This document shows, piece by piece, positions 1 to 8,399 of a DNA stretch of 64,000 nt; the stretch's first letter is position 1; the number at the start of each line of letters is the position of its first letter. The notes under the pieces were generated by a model. That model was not told where the DNA came from. It ran no database searches and saw nothing but the letters and a program-made list of their open reading frames with translations. The DNA is from Brachybacterium saurashtrense. GTDB lineage: Bacteria > Actinomycetota > Actinomycetes > Actinomycetales > Dermabacteraceae. The translations under genes and the position numbers were made by a program. The stretch lies in contig NZ_CP031356.1 in NCBI RefSeq assembly GCF_003355475.1, positions 2,480,001 through 2,544,000 on the forward strand. Reading direction: 5' to 3'.

Positions 1-82
1 GCGGGGCCGCCTTGGCGCGGATCGGGGCGAAGGACTCCCCGGCGGGCGGGCCGGACGGGGTGGTGGTCTGGGTGGTGCTCAC
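1..82 (-). CDS. ABC transporter permease, N-terminus only (partial)
   Basis: Only about 27 codons are inside the window; the gene continues off the left edge. It starts at GTG (80-82) and overlaps the TGA of the solute-binding protein gene in a GTGA junction, so the two are translationally coupled. The visible residues (STTQTTTPSGPPAGESFAPI and onward) form a polar cytoplasmic lead-in of the sort found before the first membrane helix of amino-acid ABC permeases. The permease assignment rests on this context alone, since no membrane segment is visible yet. Confidence 0.55.
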   Translation of the reverse strand, partial: MSTTQTTTPSGPPAGESFAPIRAKAAP

Positions 83-1011
83 GGCTGGGGGTTCACTTCC
101 GCGGTCGGGATCATGCCGGCGTCGTTGCCCCATGCAGCGAGGATCCGCTCCATGTGGCCGGTGTCGATGAGGTGCTGCAGGGCGGCGCGGAGCGCCTCGG
201 CCAGCTCGGGCTGGTCCTTGGCGACCACGATGCCGTTTAGCGCCGACTCCTCGATCTCGCCGATCGCCTCGAGGGTCCCGCGGGAGCGGGCGATGGCGTA
301 GGCGGTGACCGGGGAGTCGGCCATGAGGATGTCGCCCTTGCCGCCGGCCACGTTGGTGGCGGCGTCGGAGTTGGAGGTGTAGGCGAGCAGGTCGTAGGCC
401 CGCTCCCCCGCGTCGCGGCACTCCTGGGAGCGCTCGAGGGACAGCTCCTCCTGGTAGGTGCCCACCTGGAGCGCGACCCGCTTGCCGCAGAGCTCGTCCG
501 GGTGGATGTCGTAGGGGTTCCCGGCCTTGACGGCGTAGGAGATCCCGGCCGTGAAGTAGGAGACCATGCTGACGGCCTCGAGCCGTTCGGCGTTGATGGT
601 GAAGCTCGAGATGCCCACGTCGTAGGTGGAGCCGACGGCGGGGATGATCTGCGCGAACACCGCCGCCTCGGTGCGGGTGGACAGCCCCAGCACGGCGCCG
701 ACGGCGGCGAGGATGTCGATGTCGTAGCCCACGGCCTGCCCGTTCGAGCCGACGAACTCGCCCGGCGCGTAGTTCAGCGCCGCGCCGTTGACCAGCTCGC
801 CCCGCTCCCGGATCGACTCCGGCACCAGGGCGGCGATCTCCGGGACCTCCTCGATGCCGGAGAGGTCCACCTCCGGCACCGTGTTCGACTCGGCGTCCAG
901 GCGCTCGGAGGCGCGGGTGCAGGAGGCCAGCGCGGGCGTCAGCGCGGCGACGGCCAGGGCGAGCGGGGCGCCGCGCAGCAGGGTGCGGCGGCGAGGGCGG
1001 TGCGAAGTCAC
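79..1011 (-). CDS. Amino-acid-type ABC transporter substrate-binding lipoprotein (SBP family 3)
   Basis: Extracytoplasmic binding lipoprotein that would deliver a small polar solute, probably an amino acid, to the permease encoded just downstream. The N-terminus has an arginine-rich stretch (RPRRRTLLRG), a hydrophobic core and the lipobox LASC, so it is probably acylated at that Cys. The rest is a family 3 binding fold, with segments GYDIDILAAV, DVGISSFTI and VALQVGTYQE recognisable. I chose GTG at 1009-1011 (310 aa). In-frame starts at 1036-1038 and 1042-1044 would put a good -10 element and an operator-like palindrome inside the coding region and have no Shine-Dalgarno. From 1011 the mRNA would be leaderless. 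The ligand cannot be named from sequence alone. Confidence 0.85.
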   Translation of the reverse strand: MTSHRPRRRTLLRGAPLALAVAALTPALASCTRASERLDAESNTVPEVDLSGIEEVPEIAALVPESIRERGELVNGAALNYAPGEFVGSNGQAVGYDIDILAAVGAVLGLSTRTEAAVFAQIIPAVGSTYDVGISSFTINAERLEAVSMVSYFTAGISYAVKAGNPYDIHPDELCGKRVALQVGTYQEELSLERSQECRDAGERAYDLLAYTSNSDAATNVAGGKGDILMADSPVTAYAIARSRGTLEAIGEIEESALNGIVVAKDQPELAEALRAALQHLIDTGHMERILAAWGNDAGMIPTAEVNPQP

Positions 1012-1046
1012 CGATGAATAGTATTCATGGCACTGCATGAACACAA
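1009..1046 (-). promoter_or_regulatory. Leaderless promoter and 15-bp palindromic operator of the ABC importer operon
   Basis: On the minus strand: -35 TTGTGT (1041-1046), 17-nt spacer, -10 TACTAT (1018-1023), 6 nt, then the GTG at 1009-1011, so the transcript would begin at the start codon. The -10 lies inside the perfect palindrome ATGAATA-G-TATTCAT (1014-1028), the most AT-rich spot nearby. Its half-sites TGAAT/ATTCA resemble ArgR boxes, although the spacer is 3 nt rather than 4. Occupancy would block the promoter. Confidence 0.6.
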
Positions 1047-1086
1047 CTCGCTGAGGTGTGCTTCACCCGCCCCGAACGGCGCTGCC

Positions 1087-3144
1087 TCACCCCAGCGCCA
1101 TCGGCCCGGTGGTGGCGGCCGGCTCGCCCTCGCCGGCACCCGTGAGCTCCTCCGCCGCGTCGAGATCCACCGCGGCGCCCTCGAACTGGGAGCGGTACAG
1201 CCGCGCGTAGGCGCCGCCCAGGGCGATGAGCTCCTCATGGCTGCCCTGCTCCACGATGTCCCCGGCCTCCATCACCAGGATCAGGTCCGCGTCGCGGATG
1301 GTGGAGAGGCGGTGGGCGATGACGAAGCTGGTGCGGCCGGCCCGCAGGCGGTTCATCGCCCGCTGCACCAGCACCTCGGTGCGGGTGTCCACGCTGGAGG
1401 TGGCCTCGTCGAGGATCAGCAGGCTGGGCCGGGCCAGGAAGGCGCGCGCGATCGTGACCAGCTGCTTCTCACCGGCGGAGAGGGTCGATTCGTCGTCGTC
1501 CACCACGGTGTCGTAGCCGTCCGGGAGCTGCCGGGCGAAGTCGTCCACGTGGGTGGCGCGGGCCGCCTCGATCACCTCCTCGTCGGTCGCGTCCAGGCGC
1601 CCGTAGCGGATGTTCTCCCGCAGGGTGCCCTTGAACAGCCAGGTGTCCTGCAGCACCATGCCGGTGCGTTCGCGCAGCTGGGCGCGGGTGAGGTCGCGGA
1701 TGTCCACGCCGTCGATGGTGATCCGGCCGCCGTCGATCTCGTAGAACCGCATCACGAGGTTGACCAGGGTGGTCTTGCCGGCCCCCGTCGGCCCCACGAT
1801 CGCGACCGTGTGGCCCGGATCCGCCACCAGGGACAGATCGCGGATCAGCTCGCGGTCGGGGCTGTAGGAGAAGCGAACGTGGGAGAACTCCACCCGCCCC
1901 TCGCGCAGCCCCTCGGCGGCGGTGACCTCGGTGGTCTCCGGCTCCTGCTCCTCGGCGTCCAGCAGCTCGAACACCCGCTCGGCGCTGGCCACGCCGGACT
2001 GCAGCATGGTGGCCATCGAGGCGAGCTGGGACAGCGGCTGCGTGAACTGGCGCGAGTACTGGATGAACGCCTGCACCTCGCCCAGGGTGAGCTGGCCGGA
2101 GACGATCCGCAGCCCGCCCACGATCGCCACGGCCACGTAGCTGAGGTTGCCCACGAACATCATCAGCGGCATGATCAGGGAGGAGACGAACTGCGCGCCG
2201 AAGGAGGCGCGGAACAGCCGGTCGTTGCGCTCCTCGAAGCGGGCCGCGACCTCGTCGCGCCGGCCGAAGACGGTCACCAGGGAGTGGCCGGTGTAGTCCT
2301 CCTCCACCTCGGCGTTCACCACGCCGGTGGCGTCCCACTGCTGGGCGAACAGCTTCTGCGACCGCGCGCCCACCACCCCGGTGACCACCAGCGCCACCGG
2401 GATCACGGCCAGGGCGATCAGGCTCAGCTGCCAGGAGATCGTGAGCATCATCGCCAGCACCCCGATCACCGTCAGCGCCGCGTTGACCAGGCCGGTCACG
2501 GTGTTCATGAGGGTGTTCTGGAGGTTGTCGATGTCGTTGGTGACGCGGGAGAGGATCTCGCCGCGCTTCATCCGGTCGAAGTACGCCAGCGGCAGCCGGT
2601 GCAGCTTCTCCTCCACCTCGCGGCGCAGGCGGGACACCACCCGGTAGATGATCCGGTTCAGCGCCACGCCCTGCAGCCACATCAGCAGCGCCGCCACCAC
2701 GAACAGGCCCACGGCCAGGGCGAGGGTCTGGTGGAGGGCGGTGAAGTCGATGCCCTGGCCGGGGGTGAGGGTCATGCCCGAGAGCATGTCCGCGAACCGG
2801 TCCTCGCCCTGGGCGCGCAGCCCCGCGATGACATCCGCCGGGTCGGAGCCCGCGGGCATGTCGCGCGAGATCAGGCCGGTGAAGATGAGGTCGGTGGCGT
2901 GGCCCAGGATCTTGGGGCCCACCACGTTCAGCGCCACGGAGACGGCGCCCACCGCGATCGCGATCACGAGGTACTTCCGCTCCGGGCCCATCTCGCGCAC
3001 CAGGCGCTTGGTGGAGGGCCAGAAGTTCTTGGCGCTCTGGCCGGGGCGCAGGCCCCGCTGGGCGTCCTTCTCGGAGGCGATCTCGGCGGCGGTGCCCGCC
3101 TCGTCGCCGGCGGCGGGCGCGGTGCGCTCCTTCTCGGCGGTCAT
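1087..3144 (-). CDS. ABC exporter half-transporter, catalytically competent subunit
   Basis: A 685-aa fusion of a six-helix ABC transmembrane domain and an ATPase domain. The N-terminal ~50 residues are charged and cytoplasmic (MTAEKERTAPAAGDE). The nucleotide-binding domain has Walker A GPTGAGKTT, an unusual signature LSAGE, Walker B LLILDEATSSVD with the catalytic Glu, and H-loop IAHRLSTI. It pairs with the gene directly upstream, whose NBD is degenerate, as in heterodimeric exporters of the TmrAB/BmrCD type. Start and stop overlap as TGATG at 3142-3146, and GAGGAGG lies 7 nt before the ATG. A large extracellular loop of about 70 residues after TM1 is visible. Substrate unknown; drug, lipid or peptide export are all possible. 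Confidence 0.9.
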   Translation of the reverse strand: MTAEKERTAPAAGDEAGTAAEIASEKDAQRGLRPGQSAKNFWPSTKRLVREMGPERKYLVIAIAVGAVSVALNVVGPKILGHATDLIFTGLISRDMPAGSDPADVIAGLRAQGEDRFADMLSGMTLTPGQGIDFTALHQTLALAVGLFVVAALLMWLQGVALNRIIYRVVSRLRREVEEKLHRLPLAYFDRMKRGEILSRVTNDIDNLQNTLMNTVTGLVNAALTVIGVLAMMLTISWQLSLIALAVIPVALVVTGVVGARSQKLFAQQWDATGVVNAEVEEDYTGHSLVTVFGRRDEVAARFEERNDRLFRASFGAQFVSSLIMPLMMFVGNLSYVAVAIVGGLRIVSGQLTLGEVQAFIQYSRQFTQPLSQLASMATMLQSGVASAERVFELLDAEEQEPETTEVTAAEGLREGRVEFSHVRFSYSPDRELIRDLSLVADPGHTVAIVGPTGAGKTTLVNLVMRFYEIDGGRITIDGVDIRDLTRAQLRERTGMVLQDTWLFKGTLRENIRYGRLDATDEEVIEAARATHVDDFARQLPDGYDTVVDDDESTLSAGEKQLVTIARAFLARPSLLILDEATSSVDTRTEVLVQRAMNRLRAGRTSFVIAHRLSTIRDADLILVMEAGDIVEQGSHEELIALGGAYARLYRSQFEGAAVDLDAAEELTGAGEGEPAATTGPMALG

Positions 3145-4880
3145 CAGGCCACCTCCTCCTCGACGCCCTGCGAGCGGACGATCTCCTGATAGGTCTGCGA
3201 GCTCTCCAGCAGCTCGGCGTGGGTGCCCTGGTCCACGATCCGGCCGTTGTCCAGCACCAGGATCAGATCCGCCCCGGTGATGGTGGAGACTCGCTGGGCG
3301 ACGATCAGGGTGAGGGCGTCCCGGGTCTCGGGCTCCAGGGCGGCGCGCAGGCGCGCGTCGGTGGTGAGGTCGAGCGCGCTGAAGGAGTCGTCGAACAGGT
3401 ACAGCGACGGCCTCGCCGCCAGCGCCCGGGCGATGCACAGCCGCTGCCGCTGCCCGCCGGAGACGTTGGTGCCGCCCTGCGCGATCGCGGAGTCGAGCTC
3501 CTCGGGCATCGCGGCGACGAAGTCGCGGCCCTGCGCGATGGTCAGGGCGTGCCACAGCTCCTGGTCGGAGGCGGACGGGCTGCCGAAGCGCAGGTTGGAG
3601 GCGACGGTGCCGGAGAACAGGTAGGGGCGCTGCGGGACCAGGCCCACGGTGTCCCACAGCACGCGGGCGTCGAGGTCGCGCACGTCGTGGCCGTTCAGCA
3701 GCACTCTCCCGCTGGTGGTGTCCATCAGGCGCGGTACCAGGTTGAGCAGGGTGGTCTTGCCGGCGCCGGTGCCGCCGATGATGGCGACGGTCTGGCCGGC
3801 GCGGGCGGTGAAGGAGATGTTCTCGAGCACGGGCCGCTCCGCGCCGGGGTAGGTGAAGGAGACGTCCTCGAGGGTGAGCTCGAGCGGCCCCTCGATCTCG
3901 CGGATCCCGTCGAGGCGCTGCACCACGGAGGTCTCGGTGGCGAGCACCTCGCTGATGCGCTCGGCGGAGACCATGGCGCGCGGGATCATCATGGTCATGA
4001 AGGTGGCCATCATGACGGCGATGAGGATCTGCATCAGGTAGGCGATGAAGGCGGTGATCGAGCCGACCTCCATCTGCCCGGCGTCGATGCGGGGCGCGGC
4101 CACCAGCAGCACCAGCACGCTGGAGACGTTGAGGATGAACATGATGATCGGGTTGATGAGGATCATCAGCAGCCCGATGCGGCGGTTCAGGTCGGTGATG
4201 CGGTCGTTGACCGCGCCGTAGCGCTCCCGCTCGCGGTCCTCCCGCACGAAGGCGCGCAGCACGCGGATGCCCGTGATCTGTTCGCGCAGCACGCCGTTGA
4301 TCTCGTCGATCAGGCCCTGCATCTGCTTGAACAGCGGGGCGGCGCGCACGATCAGGGTGCCCACGGCCAGCAGCATCACCGGCACCATCACCGCGATCAG
4401 CCAGGCCATCCCCGGCTCCACCCGCAGCGCCAGGATCACCCCGCCGATGCCGGTCACCGGCGCCTGCACCAGCATGTTCAGGCTGAAGAAGACCAGCATC
4501 TGCACCTGCTGGACGTCGTTGGTGGAGCGCGTGATCAGCGAGGGGGTGCCGAACTCGGCCAGCTCCCGCGGGGAGAAGGAGTTCACGCGGGCGAACACCC
4601 GCGAGCGCAGGTCCTTCCCGGCGCGCATCGCGGAACGGGCGGCGAAGAAGTTCGCGGCCACCAGGGCGAGGATGTTGCCCAGGGAGATCAGCAGCATCAG
4701 CTGCCCGAGCTCCCAGATCACGTCGACATCGGCCCTCGCGACGCCGTCGTCGATGATGTCGGCGTTGAGGGTGGGGAGGTAGAGGGCGGCCAGCACGCCG
4801 ACGATCTGGAAGAGCACCACCAGGAGCACCCAGATCCAGTACGGCGCGAGGCCCTTGAGCACCAGGCGCAGCAGGGTCAC
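3144..4880 (-). CDS. ABC exporter half-transporter, degenerate-NBD subunit
   Basis: A 578-aa ABC exporter subunit with six hydrophobic helices followed by an ATPase domain. Walker A is GGTGAGKTT and the signature is SGGQ, but the residue after Walker B is Asp instead of Glu (LFDDSFSALD) and the H-loop His is replaced by Gln (VAQRVSTI). These are the expected losses in the non-catalytic partner of a heterodimer, and the intact partner follows immediately. GTG at 4878-4880 is preferred because GGAAGG lies just upstream and the first helix begins a few residues later; longer in-frame versions add about 95 residues of arginine-rich translation without family resemblance. It is the first gene of a two-gene operon. 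Confidence 0.9.
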   Translation of the reverse strand: MTLLRLVLKGLAPYWIWVLLVVLFQIVGVLAALYLPTLNADIIDDGVARADVDVIWELGQLMLLISLGNILALVAANFFAARSAMRAGKDLRSRVFARVNSFSPRELAEFGTPSLITRSTNDVQQVQMLVFFSLNMLVQAPVTGIGGVILALRVEPGMAWLIAVMVPVMLLAVGTLIVRAAPLFKQMQGLIDEINGVLREQITGIRVLRAFVREDRERERYGAVNDRITDLNRRIGLLMILINPIIMFILNVSSVLVLLVAAPRIDAGQMEVGSITAFIAYLMQILIAVMMATFMTMMIPRAMVSAERISEVLATETSVVQRLDGIREIEGPLELTLEDVSFTYPGAERPVLENISFTARAGQTVAIIGGTGAGKTTLLNLVPRLMDTTSGRVLLNGHDVRDLDARVLWDTVGLVPQRPYLFSGTVASNLRFGSPSASDQELWHALTIAQGRDFVAAMPEELDSAIAQGGTNVSGGQRQRLCIARALAARPSLYLFDDSFSALDLTTDARLRAALEPETRDALTLIVAQRVSTITGADLILVLDNGRIVDQGTHAELLESSQTYQEIVRSQGVEEEVA

Positions 4881-5041
4881 ACGATTCCTTCCGAGAGGCC
4901 GCGCGGTGCGGGCGCACGAGAGGGTCGCGGGCGCGCGGGCGGCCTGGGAAGCATAGGCTTTCCGACACACGTTCGGCATCCGACGTTCGGCGGATCCGCG
5001 CAGGGCGGAACCGGGAGCACCGGGCGTGCAGGGCGGTCGTC

Positions 5042-5054
5042 TACCGTGGAGCGG
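5042..5054 (+). promoter_or_regulatory. Candidate leaderless -10 element
   Basis: TACCGT at 5042-5047 lies 7 nt before the GTG at 5055. No convincing -35 is visible, and an in-frame GTG at 5046 overlaps the element. Confidence 0.35.
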
Positions 5055-5705
5055 GTGAACCGTCCTGTGCAGAGACTCGTCGTCGTCGCGCTCGCCCTGG
5101 TGCTGCTGGTCCCCGTCGGAGCGATCGGGGTCAGCCAGCTGCTGGGCTCGGGCGGCACGCAGCAACCCGCCGAGACCGCCGAGAACCCCGACGATCGGCC
5201 GACGGTGGACCCCGCCGAGCAGCCGCCGCGCCCGGAGCTGCCCCGGCCCGAGGAGCCCGCGGCGATGACCGAGCAGAGCGCGGAGGGCGCCCAGGCCACC
5301 CTCACCTACCTGCTGGAGTCCTACGACTACATGATGAGCAGCGGCGACACCTCGGTGTGGGAGGACTCGGTGGACCCGAACTGCCAGGCGTGCGTGGGCT
5401 TCCTGCAGAACACGGAGGTGCTCGCCGCACAGGGTGGCTACCTGGTGGGCGGCGCGTTCGAGGTGACCGGCACCAGCTTCTCCGGCACCGGGGAGCCGCC
5501 CGCCACGGGCACCGCGGTCGCGGACTTCACCCAGGAGGAGTCGATCCTGGTGGACGATCCGTCCCTGCAGGCGGTCCCGCTGGAGGCGGAGTCCGGGCAG
5601 ATGATCGCGACCCTCGCCTGGGACGGCGAGCGCTGGCGCGCCACCGACCTGAGCATCGTGCCGGCCGGGGCCGGGGCCTCCGATGCGGGCGGCGCCGGCG
5701 GCTGA
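5055..5705 (+). CDS. Membrane-anchored DUF6318-like protein
   Basis: 216 aa. Residues ~8-29 form a signal anchor (RLVVVALALVLLVPVGAIG) without a lipobox Cys. A proline- and acid-rich linker (~35-70) leads into a small globular extracytoplasmic domain that begins near the EGAQATLTYLLESYDYM segment and includes two closely spaced cysteines (DPNCQACVGF). The layout and the Cys pair fit the DUF6318 family of secreted or lipoprotein actinobacterial proteins, whose function is not known; I assign the family from memory. The GTG at 5055 sits 7 nt after TACCGT (5042-5047), suggesting a leaderless message. It is divergent from the ABC exporter and convergent with the next gene, so it is probably monocistronic. 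Confidence 0.7.
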   Translation: MNRPVQRLVVVALALVLLVPVGAIGVSQLLGSGGTQQPAETAENPDDRPTVDPAEQPPRPELPRPEEPAAMTEQSAEGAQATLTYLLESYDYMMSSGDTSVWEDSVDPNCQACVGFLQNTEVLAAQGGYLVGGAFEVTGTSFSGTGEPPATGTAVADFTQEESILVDDPSLQAVPLEAESGQMIATLAWDGERWRATDLSIVPAGAGASDAGGAGG

Positions 5706-5761
5706 GCACGGGGACGCGGCCCGCCCCTGCGTCCAGCCCGTCCCTCAGCGCATGCCGTCCT

Positions 5762-6457
5762 TCAGCGCAGCCCGGGCAGGTGGGCGGAGGCATCCGCGGG
5801 ACGGCCGGTGAGGGCGCGCTCGGGGGCGGCGGCGGTGGCCCGGGCCAGCTCCACCGCGCCGGCGGCGCCGGCGGCACGGGCGATCAGGGCGGTGACCTGC
5901 GCGGGCGGCGTGGCCCCGGTGCCGGCGAACCACACCCAGCGTCCGTCGATCGAGCGGGGCGGCGGATCCTGCAGCGGTGCCAGCAGGGCACGATGACGAC
6001 GGGCCTCCTTCGGGGACGGACCCACGAAGTGCACGCCTTGCCGGGTCCAGGCGGAGCGGCGCACCGTGGACTGGGGGTAGCCGCCGGTGCCGGTCTCCGC
6101 CGCGTAGCGGCGCGCCCCGGTGACGGGCACCAGGCTGCCGGGCACGATCTGCTCGTACCGGATCACGGAGGGGCGGAGCCCGGGGGCGAAGGAGCCGAGC
6201 ACCAGACCACGCTCACACACGATCAGCCGTTCCCCGCTGATGTACACCAGCACCAGCGCGCACAGCACCGCGAACACCGCCGTCGGGGCGAGCATGAGCA
6301 CCGGGCTCTCGGCGGGGTTCAGCAGGGTCAGGCCGCTGAACAGCAGCCACACGGCCACGACGCCGACGACCACGAACGGTCCCGGCCGGTCGGCGTGGAC
6401 GGCGAGGACCTCTCCGACCTCGTCGCGGTGGCGGCGGGCGGCGGAGCGGGCGGTCAC
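5762..6457 (-). CDS. Two-TM membrane protein, last gene of the WXG-linked set
   Basis: 231 aa, function unknown. Two hydrophobic helices (~28-46, FVVVGVVAVWLLFSG; ~53-73, LMLAPTAVFAVLCALVL) are joined by a tight turn. A soluble domain follows that looks beta-rich at first (ISGERLIVCERGLVLGSF, PH-like in flavour) and ends with an alanine-rich helix. It starts at GTG 6455-6457 in a GTGA overlap with the upstream gene, so it is translated with it. A membrane protein placed last after a possible membrane-active WXG protein could be an immunity or envelope factor. That is inference from position only; it could equally be an unrelated PH-domain membrane protein. Confidence 0.65.
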   Translation of the reverse strand: MTARSAARRHRDEVGEVLAVHADRPGPFVVVGVVAVWLLFSGLTLLNPAESPVLMLAPTAVFAVLCALVLVYISGERLIVCERGLVLGSFAPGLRPSVIRYEQIVPGSLVPVTGARRYAAETGTGGYPQSTVRRSAWTRQGVHFVGPSPKEARRHRALLAPLQDPPPRSIDGRWVWFAGTGATPPAQVTALIARAAGAAGAVELARATAAAPERALTGRPADASAHLPGLR

Positions 6458-7326
6458 CGGGCGGCGCCCGCGCCGGGACGGGTGCCCGCGACGAGTTCCT
6501 CGATCAGGCCCTCGAGGGTCGCTGCGGAGACTGCCCCGACGCGCTGGATCGCGGCCTCCCCCTCCCCGTCGGTCTCCATCAGCTCGAGCGCGTCGGGAGT
6601 GGAGAACAGGGTGAAGGCGGTGGGCCCGGCGGTGTCCTCACGGTCCAGCACCAGCACGGTGGTCACGGCGCGGGCATCGGCGAGGCGCTGCGCGACGGCG
6701 CTGGTGGCGAATGACGCGGCGGGCACCTCCTCGACCTCGCCCTCGACCTCGCCCGCGCCGGCGACCGGGTCCACGAAGGCGCGCAGCTGCTCGGGCAGGG
6801 TCCCGCCCTCGAGCAGGAAGAAGAGGTGGAAGCCGGTCGCGTCGAAGGCTTCCCAGAGCACGCGCACGCCGCCGTCGACGTGGAAGAGGTAGAAGTAGCC
6901 GTAGGCGGTGCCGCGCTCCGTCTGCCGTTCGGCGATGAGCACGGCGTCCGCGGTGCGGCGCAGCACCATGGTGCCCTGCAGCGCCGGGACGGCGACAATG
7001 CGCGCCTGCTCCTGGCTGCCGTCCTCGTAGCGGCGGGGATCCAGCACGGCGGCGGAGCTGACGATGCCGCGCGAGATCATCGAGCGCATCGCGGCGGCGG
7101 CCACCAGGGCGCGGGAGTCCTCGTCCTCGGCAGAGCCGCTGACCCAGGGGGTGGGGGTGAGGGGCTCCTGCTCGATGCCGTCGAGCGCCATGAGTTCCTC
7201 GTCGGTGAGGGTCACGACCTCGGTGACGGGCTGCTCGAGCGGCTGGGTGAGCAGCGCGGTCGCGATCTCGACGTCCTCGGCGGAGAAGCGGGGTGCACCC
7301 GACGGAGCGGACTGCGGCGAAGTCAT
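6454..7326 (-). CDS. Conserved-looking soluble protein, middle gene of the WXG-linked set
   Basis: 290 aa, not recognised. It has no signal peptide and no membrane helix. It is acidic, with a disordered first ~75 residues and then alternating beta and helical segments (VPALQGTMVLRRTADAVLIA, GYFYLFHVDGGVRVLWEAF) resembling a reporter- or chaperone-like alpha/beta fold. Its place between a WXG100-like protein and a membrane protein recalls dedicated chaperones of type VII substrates such as EspG, but I see no specific sequence match. ATG at 7324-7326 is 6 nt downstream of TAGCCT (7333-7338), so it may be made from its own leaderless transcript even though it lies only 31 nt after the WXG gene. 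Confidence 0.65.
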   Translation of the reverse strand: MTSPQSAPSGAPRFSAEDVEIATALLTQPLEQPVTEVVTLTDEELMALDGIEQEPLTPTPWVSGSAEDEDSRALVAAAAMRSMISRGIVSSAAVLDPRRYEDGSQEQARIVAVPALQGTMVLRRTADAVLIAERQTERGTAYGYFYLFHVDGGVRVLWEAFDATGFHLFFLLEGGTLPEQLRAFVDPVAGAGEVEGEVEEVPAASFATSAVAQRLADARAVTTVLVLDREDTAGPTAFTLFSTPDALELMETDGEGEAAIQRVGAVSAATLEGLIEELVAGTRPGAGAAR

Positions 7327-7332
7327 GGCTGA

Positions 7333-7338
7333 AGGCTA
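7333..7338 (-). promoter_or_regulatory. Candidate leaderless -10 (TAGCCT) for the 290-aa gene
   Basis: On the minus strand TAGCCT is followed by 6 nt and the ATG at 7324-7326. There is no Shine-Dalgarno before this ATG, which supports a leaderless message. A -35 is not obvious. Confidence 0.45.
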
Positions 7339-7357
7339 CCGTTGCCGGGCGCGCGAC

Positions 7358-8293
7358 TCAGAACAGGCCGCCCACGAAGTCGCCGACGGCGTCGACCGCG
7401 CCGCCGACGACGTCGCCCGCGTCGGAGACGAAGTCGCTCACGTGCCCGCCCACGTCACCGGCGAACTCCGTGATGGAGTCCCAGTTGTCGTAAATGGCGT
7501 TGCCCGCGGCCCACAGCCCCGCGCCCACGCCCGCGACGGCGACCACGCCCAGGCCGACGGGCCCCAGCGCGGCCCCTGCGCCGAGGGCGACCGCGAGACC
7601 GCCGGCACCGCCCACCACGCTGAGGCCGCCGGCGATCCTGTCGCCCACGCCGCGCCAGCCGTCGTGCGGGGGGTCGATCATGTCGGAGATGCCGCCGGCG
7701 ATCCCGAGCACGCCGCCGGCGCCGCCGAGGAAGCGGCCCACGCCGCCGAGCTTGCCGAGGAAGCCGGCCGCGTCCTCGACCATTCCGCCGCGGAGGAAGG
7801 TCTGGGCGGACAGCGCCGCGGCGCCGGGGGTGTCCATCGCGGCGCGCAGCGCCATCAGGTTGCGGCTCTGCGTGGCCATCTTCCACAGCGCCCCGCCCGC
7901 ACCGATGGAGGACGCGATGGTGCTGCCCACGGCGGTCAGCGGATTGGACAGCAGGTCCCCGAGGGCGTCCGAGAAGGAACGGTCGCCTCCGCTGCCGCGG
8001 GAGGCTCCGCCGGCGGCGCCGCCGTCGACGGAGCTGGCCTCGTCCTGCTCCTCGGCGTGCGTGGCGAGCTCGGCGCGTCGCCGCGCGAGGTCGCCGCCGA
8101 CCTGGTCGAACAGGGACGAGAGGCGGCCGGAGACGTCGTGGCGGAAGGCGTCGGCGTCCGGCCCGGTCCATTCCACCGAGCCCACCTGGGCGGCCAGCGA
8201 GGTGCGCAGCTCCTGCAGCCGCCCGGATCCCGCCTGCACCCGCTGCGCGTAATCGCGCAGCGCGGCGGTGTCCGCTCCGAAGAAGCCGCTCAT
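7358..8293 (-). CDS. WXG100-like type VII secretion substrate with glycine-zipper C-terminus
   Basis: 311 aa. The first ~95 residues read as a WXG100/ESAT-6-type helical hairpin: a helix with LRDYAQRVQAGSGRLQELR, the turn motif W-T-G at about residue 42, and a second helix. A low-complexity hinge rich in Gly, Ser and Asp follows. The C-terminal half is hydrophobic and extremely glycine/alanine-rich with repeated GxxxG spacing (GGLSVVGGAGGLAVALGAG), which could insert in membranes. It ends with amphipathic repeats (DNWDSITEFAGDVG, DFVSDAGDVVGGAVD). No secretion ATPase (EccC-like) is in the window. I infer a type VII-exported, possibly membrane-acting protein. A purely structural surface role remains possible. 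Confidence 0.7.
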   Translation of the reverse strand: MSGFFGADTAALRDYAQRVQAGSGRLQELRTSLAAQVGSVEWTGPDADAFRHDVSGRLSSLFDQVGGDLARRRAELATHAEEQDEASSVDGGAAGGASRGSGGDRSFSDALGDLLSNPLTAVGSTIASSIGAGGALWKMATQSRNLMALRAAMDTPGAAALSAQTFLRGGMVEDAAGFLGKLGGVGRFLGGAGGVLGIAGGISDMIDPPHDGWRGVGDRIAGGLSVVGGAGGLAVALGAGAALGPVGLGVVAVAGVGAGLWAAGNAIYDNWDSITEFAGDVGGHVSDFVSDAGDVVGGAVDAVGDFVGGLF

Positions 8294-8364
8294 CCCTGCC
8301 CCGTTCCCGTCGATCCTGCCCCGGAGGTCCGTCCCCTGCCCCGTCGGCCCTGCGTACGAGCTTC

Positions 8365-8370
8365 AGGGTA
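8365..8370 (-). promoter_or_regulatory. Candidate -10 (TACCCT) for the WXG gene
   Basis: TACCCT on the minus strand lies about 70 nt upstream of the ATG at 8293, the only TAnnnT in the 106-nt gap before the methyltransferase gene. It implies a leader of roughly 60 nt. Confidence 0.3.
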
Positions 8371-8399
8371 GCCAGCGACGGTGCGCGGCACGATGGGGA

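Noticed and set aside
1027-5040. Long His/Gly/Gln-rich frames opposite the first ABC exporter pair
   Set aside because: Antisense shadows of high-GC coding sequence; no ribosome site, no motifs, and the opposite frame has full ABC signatures.
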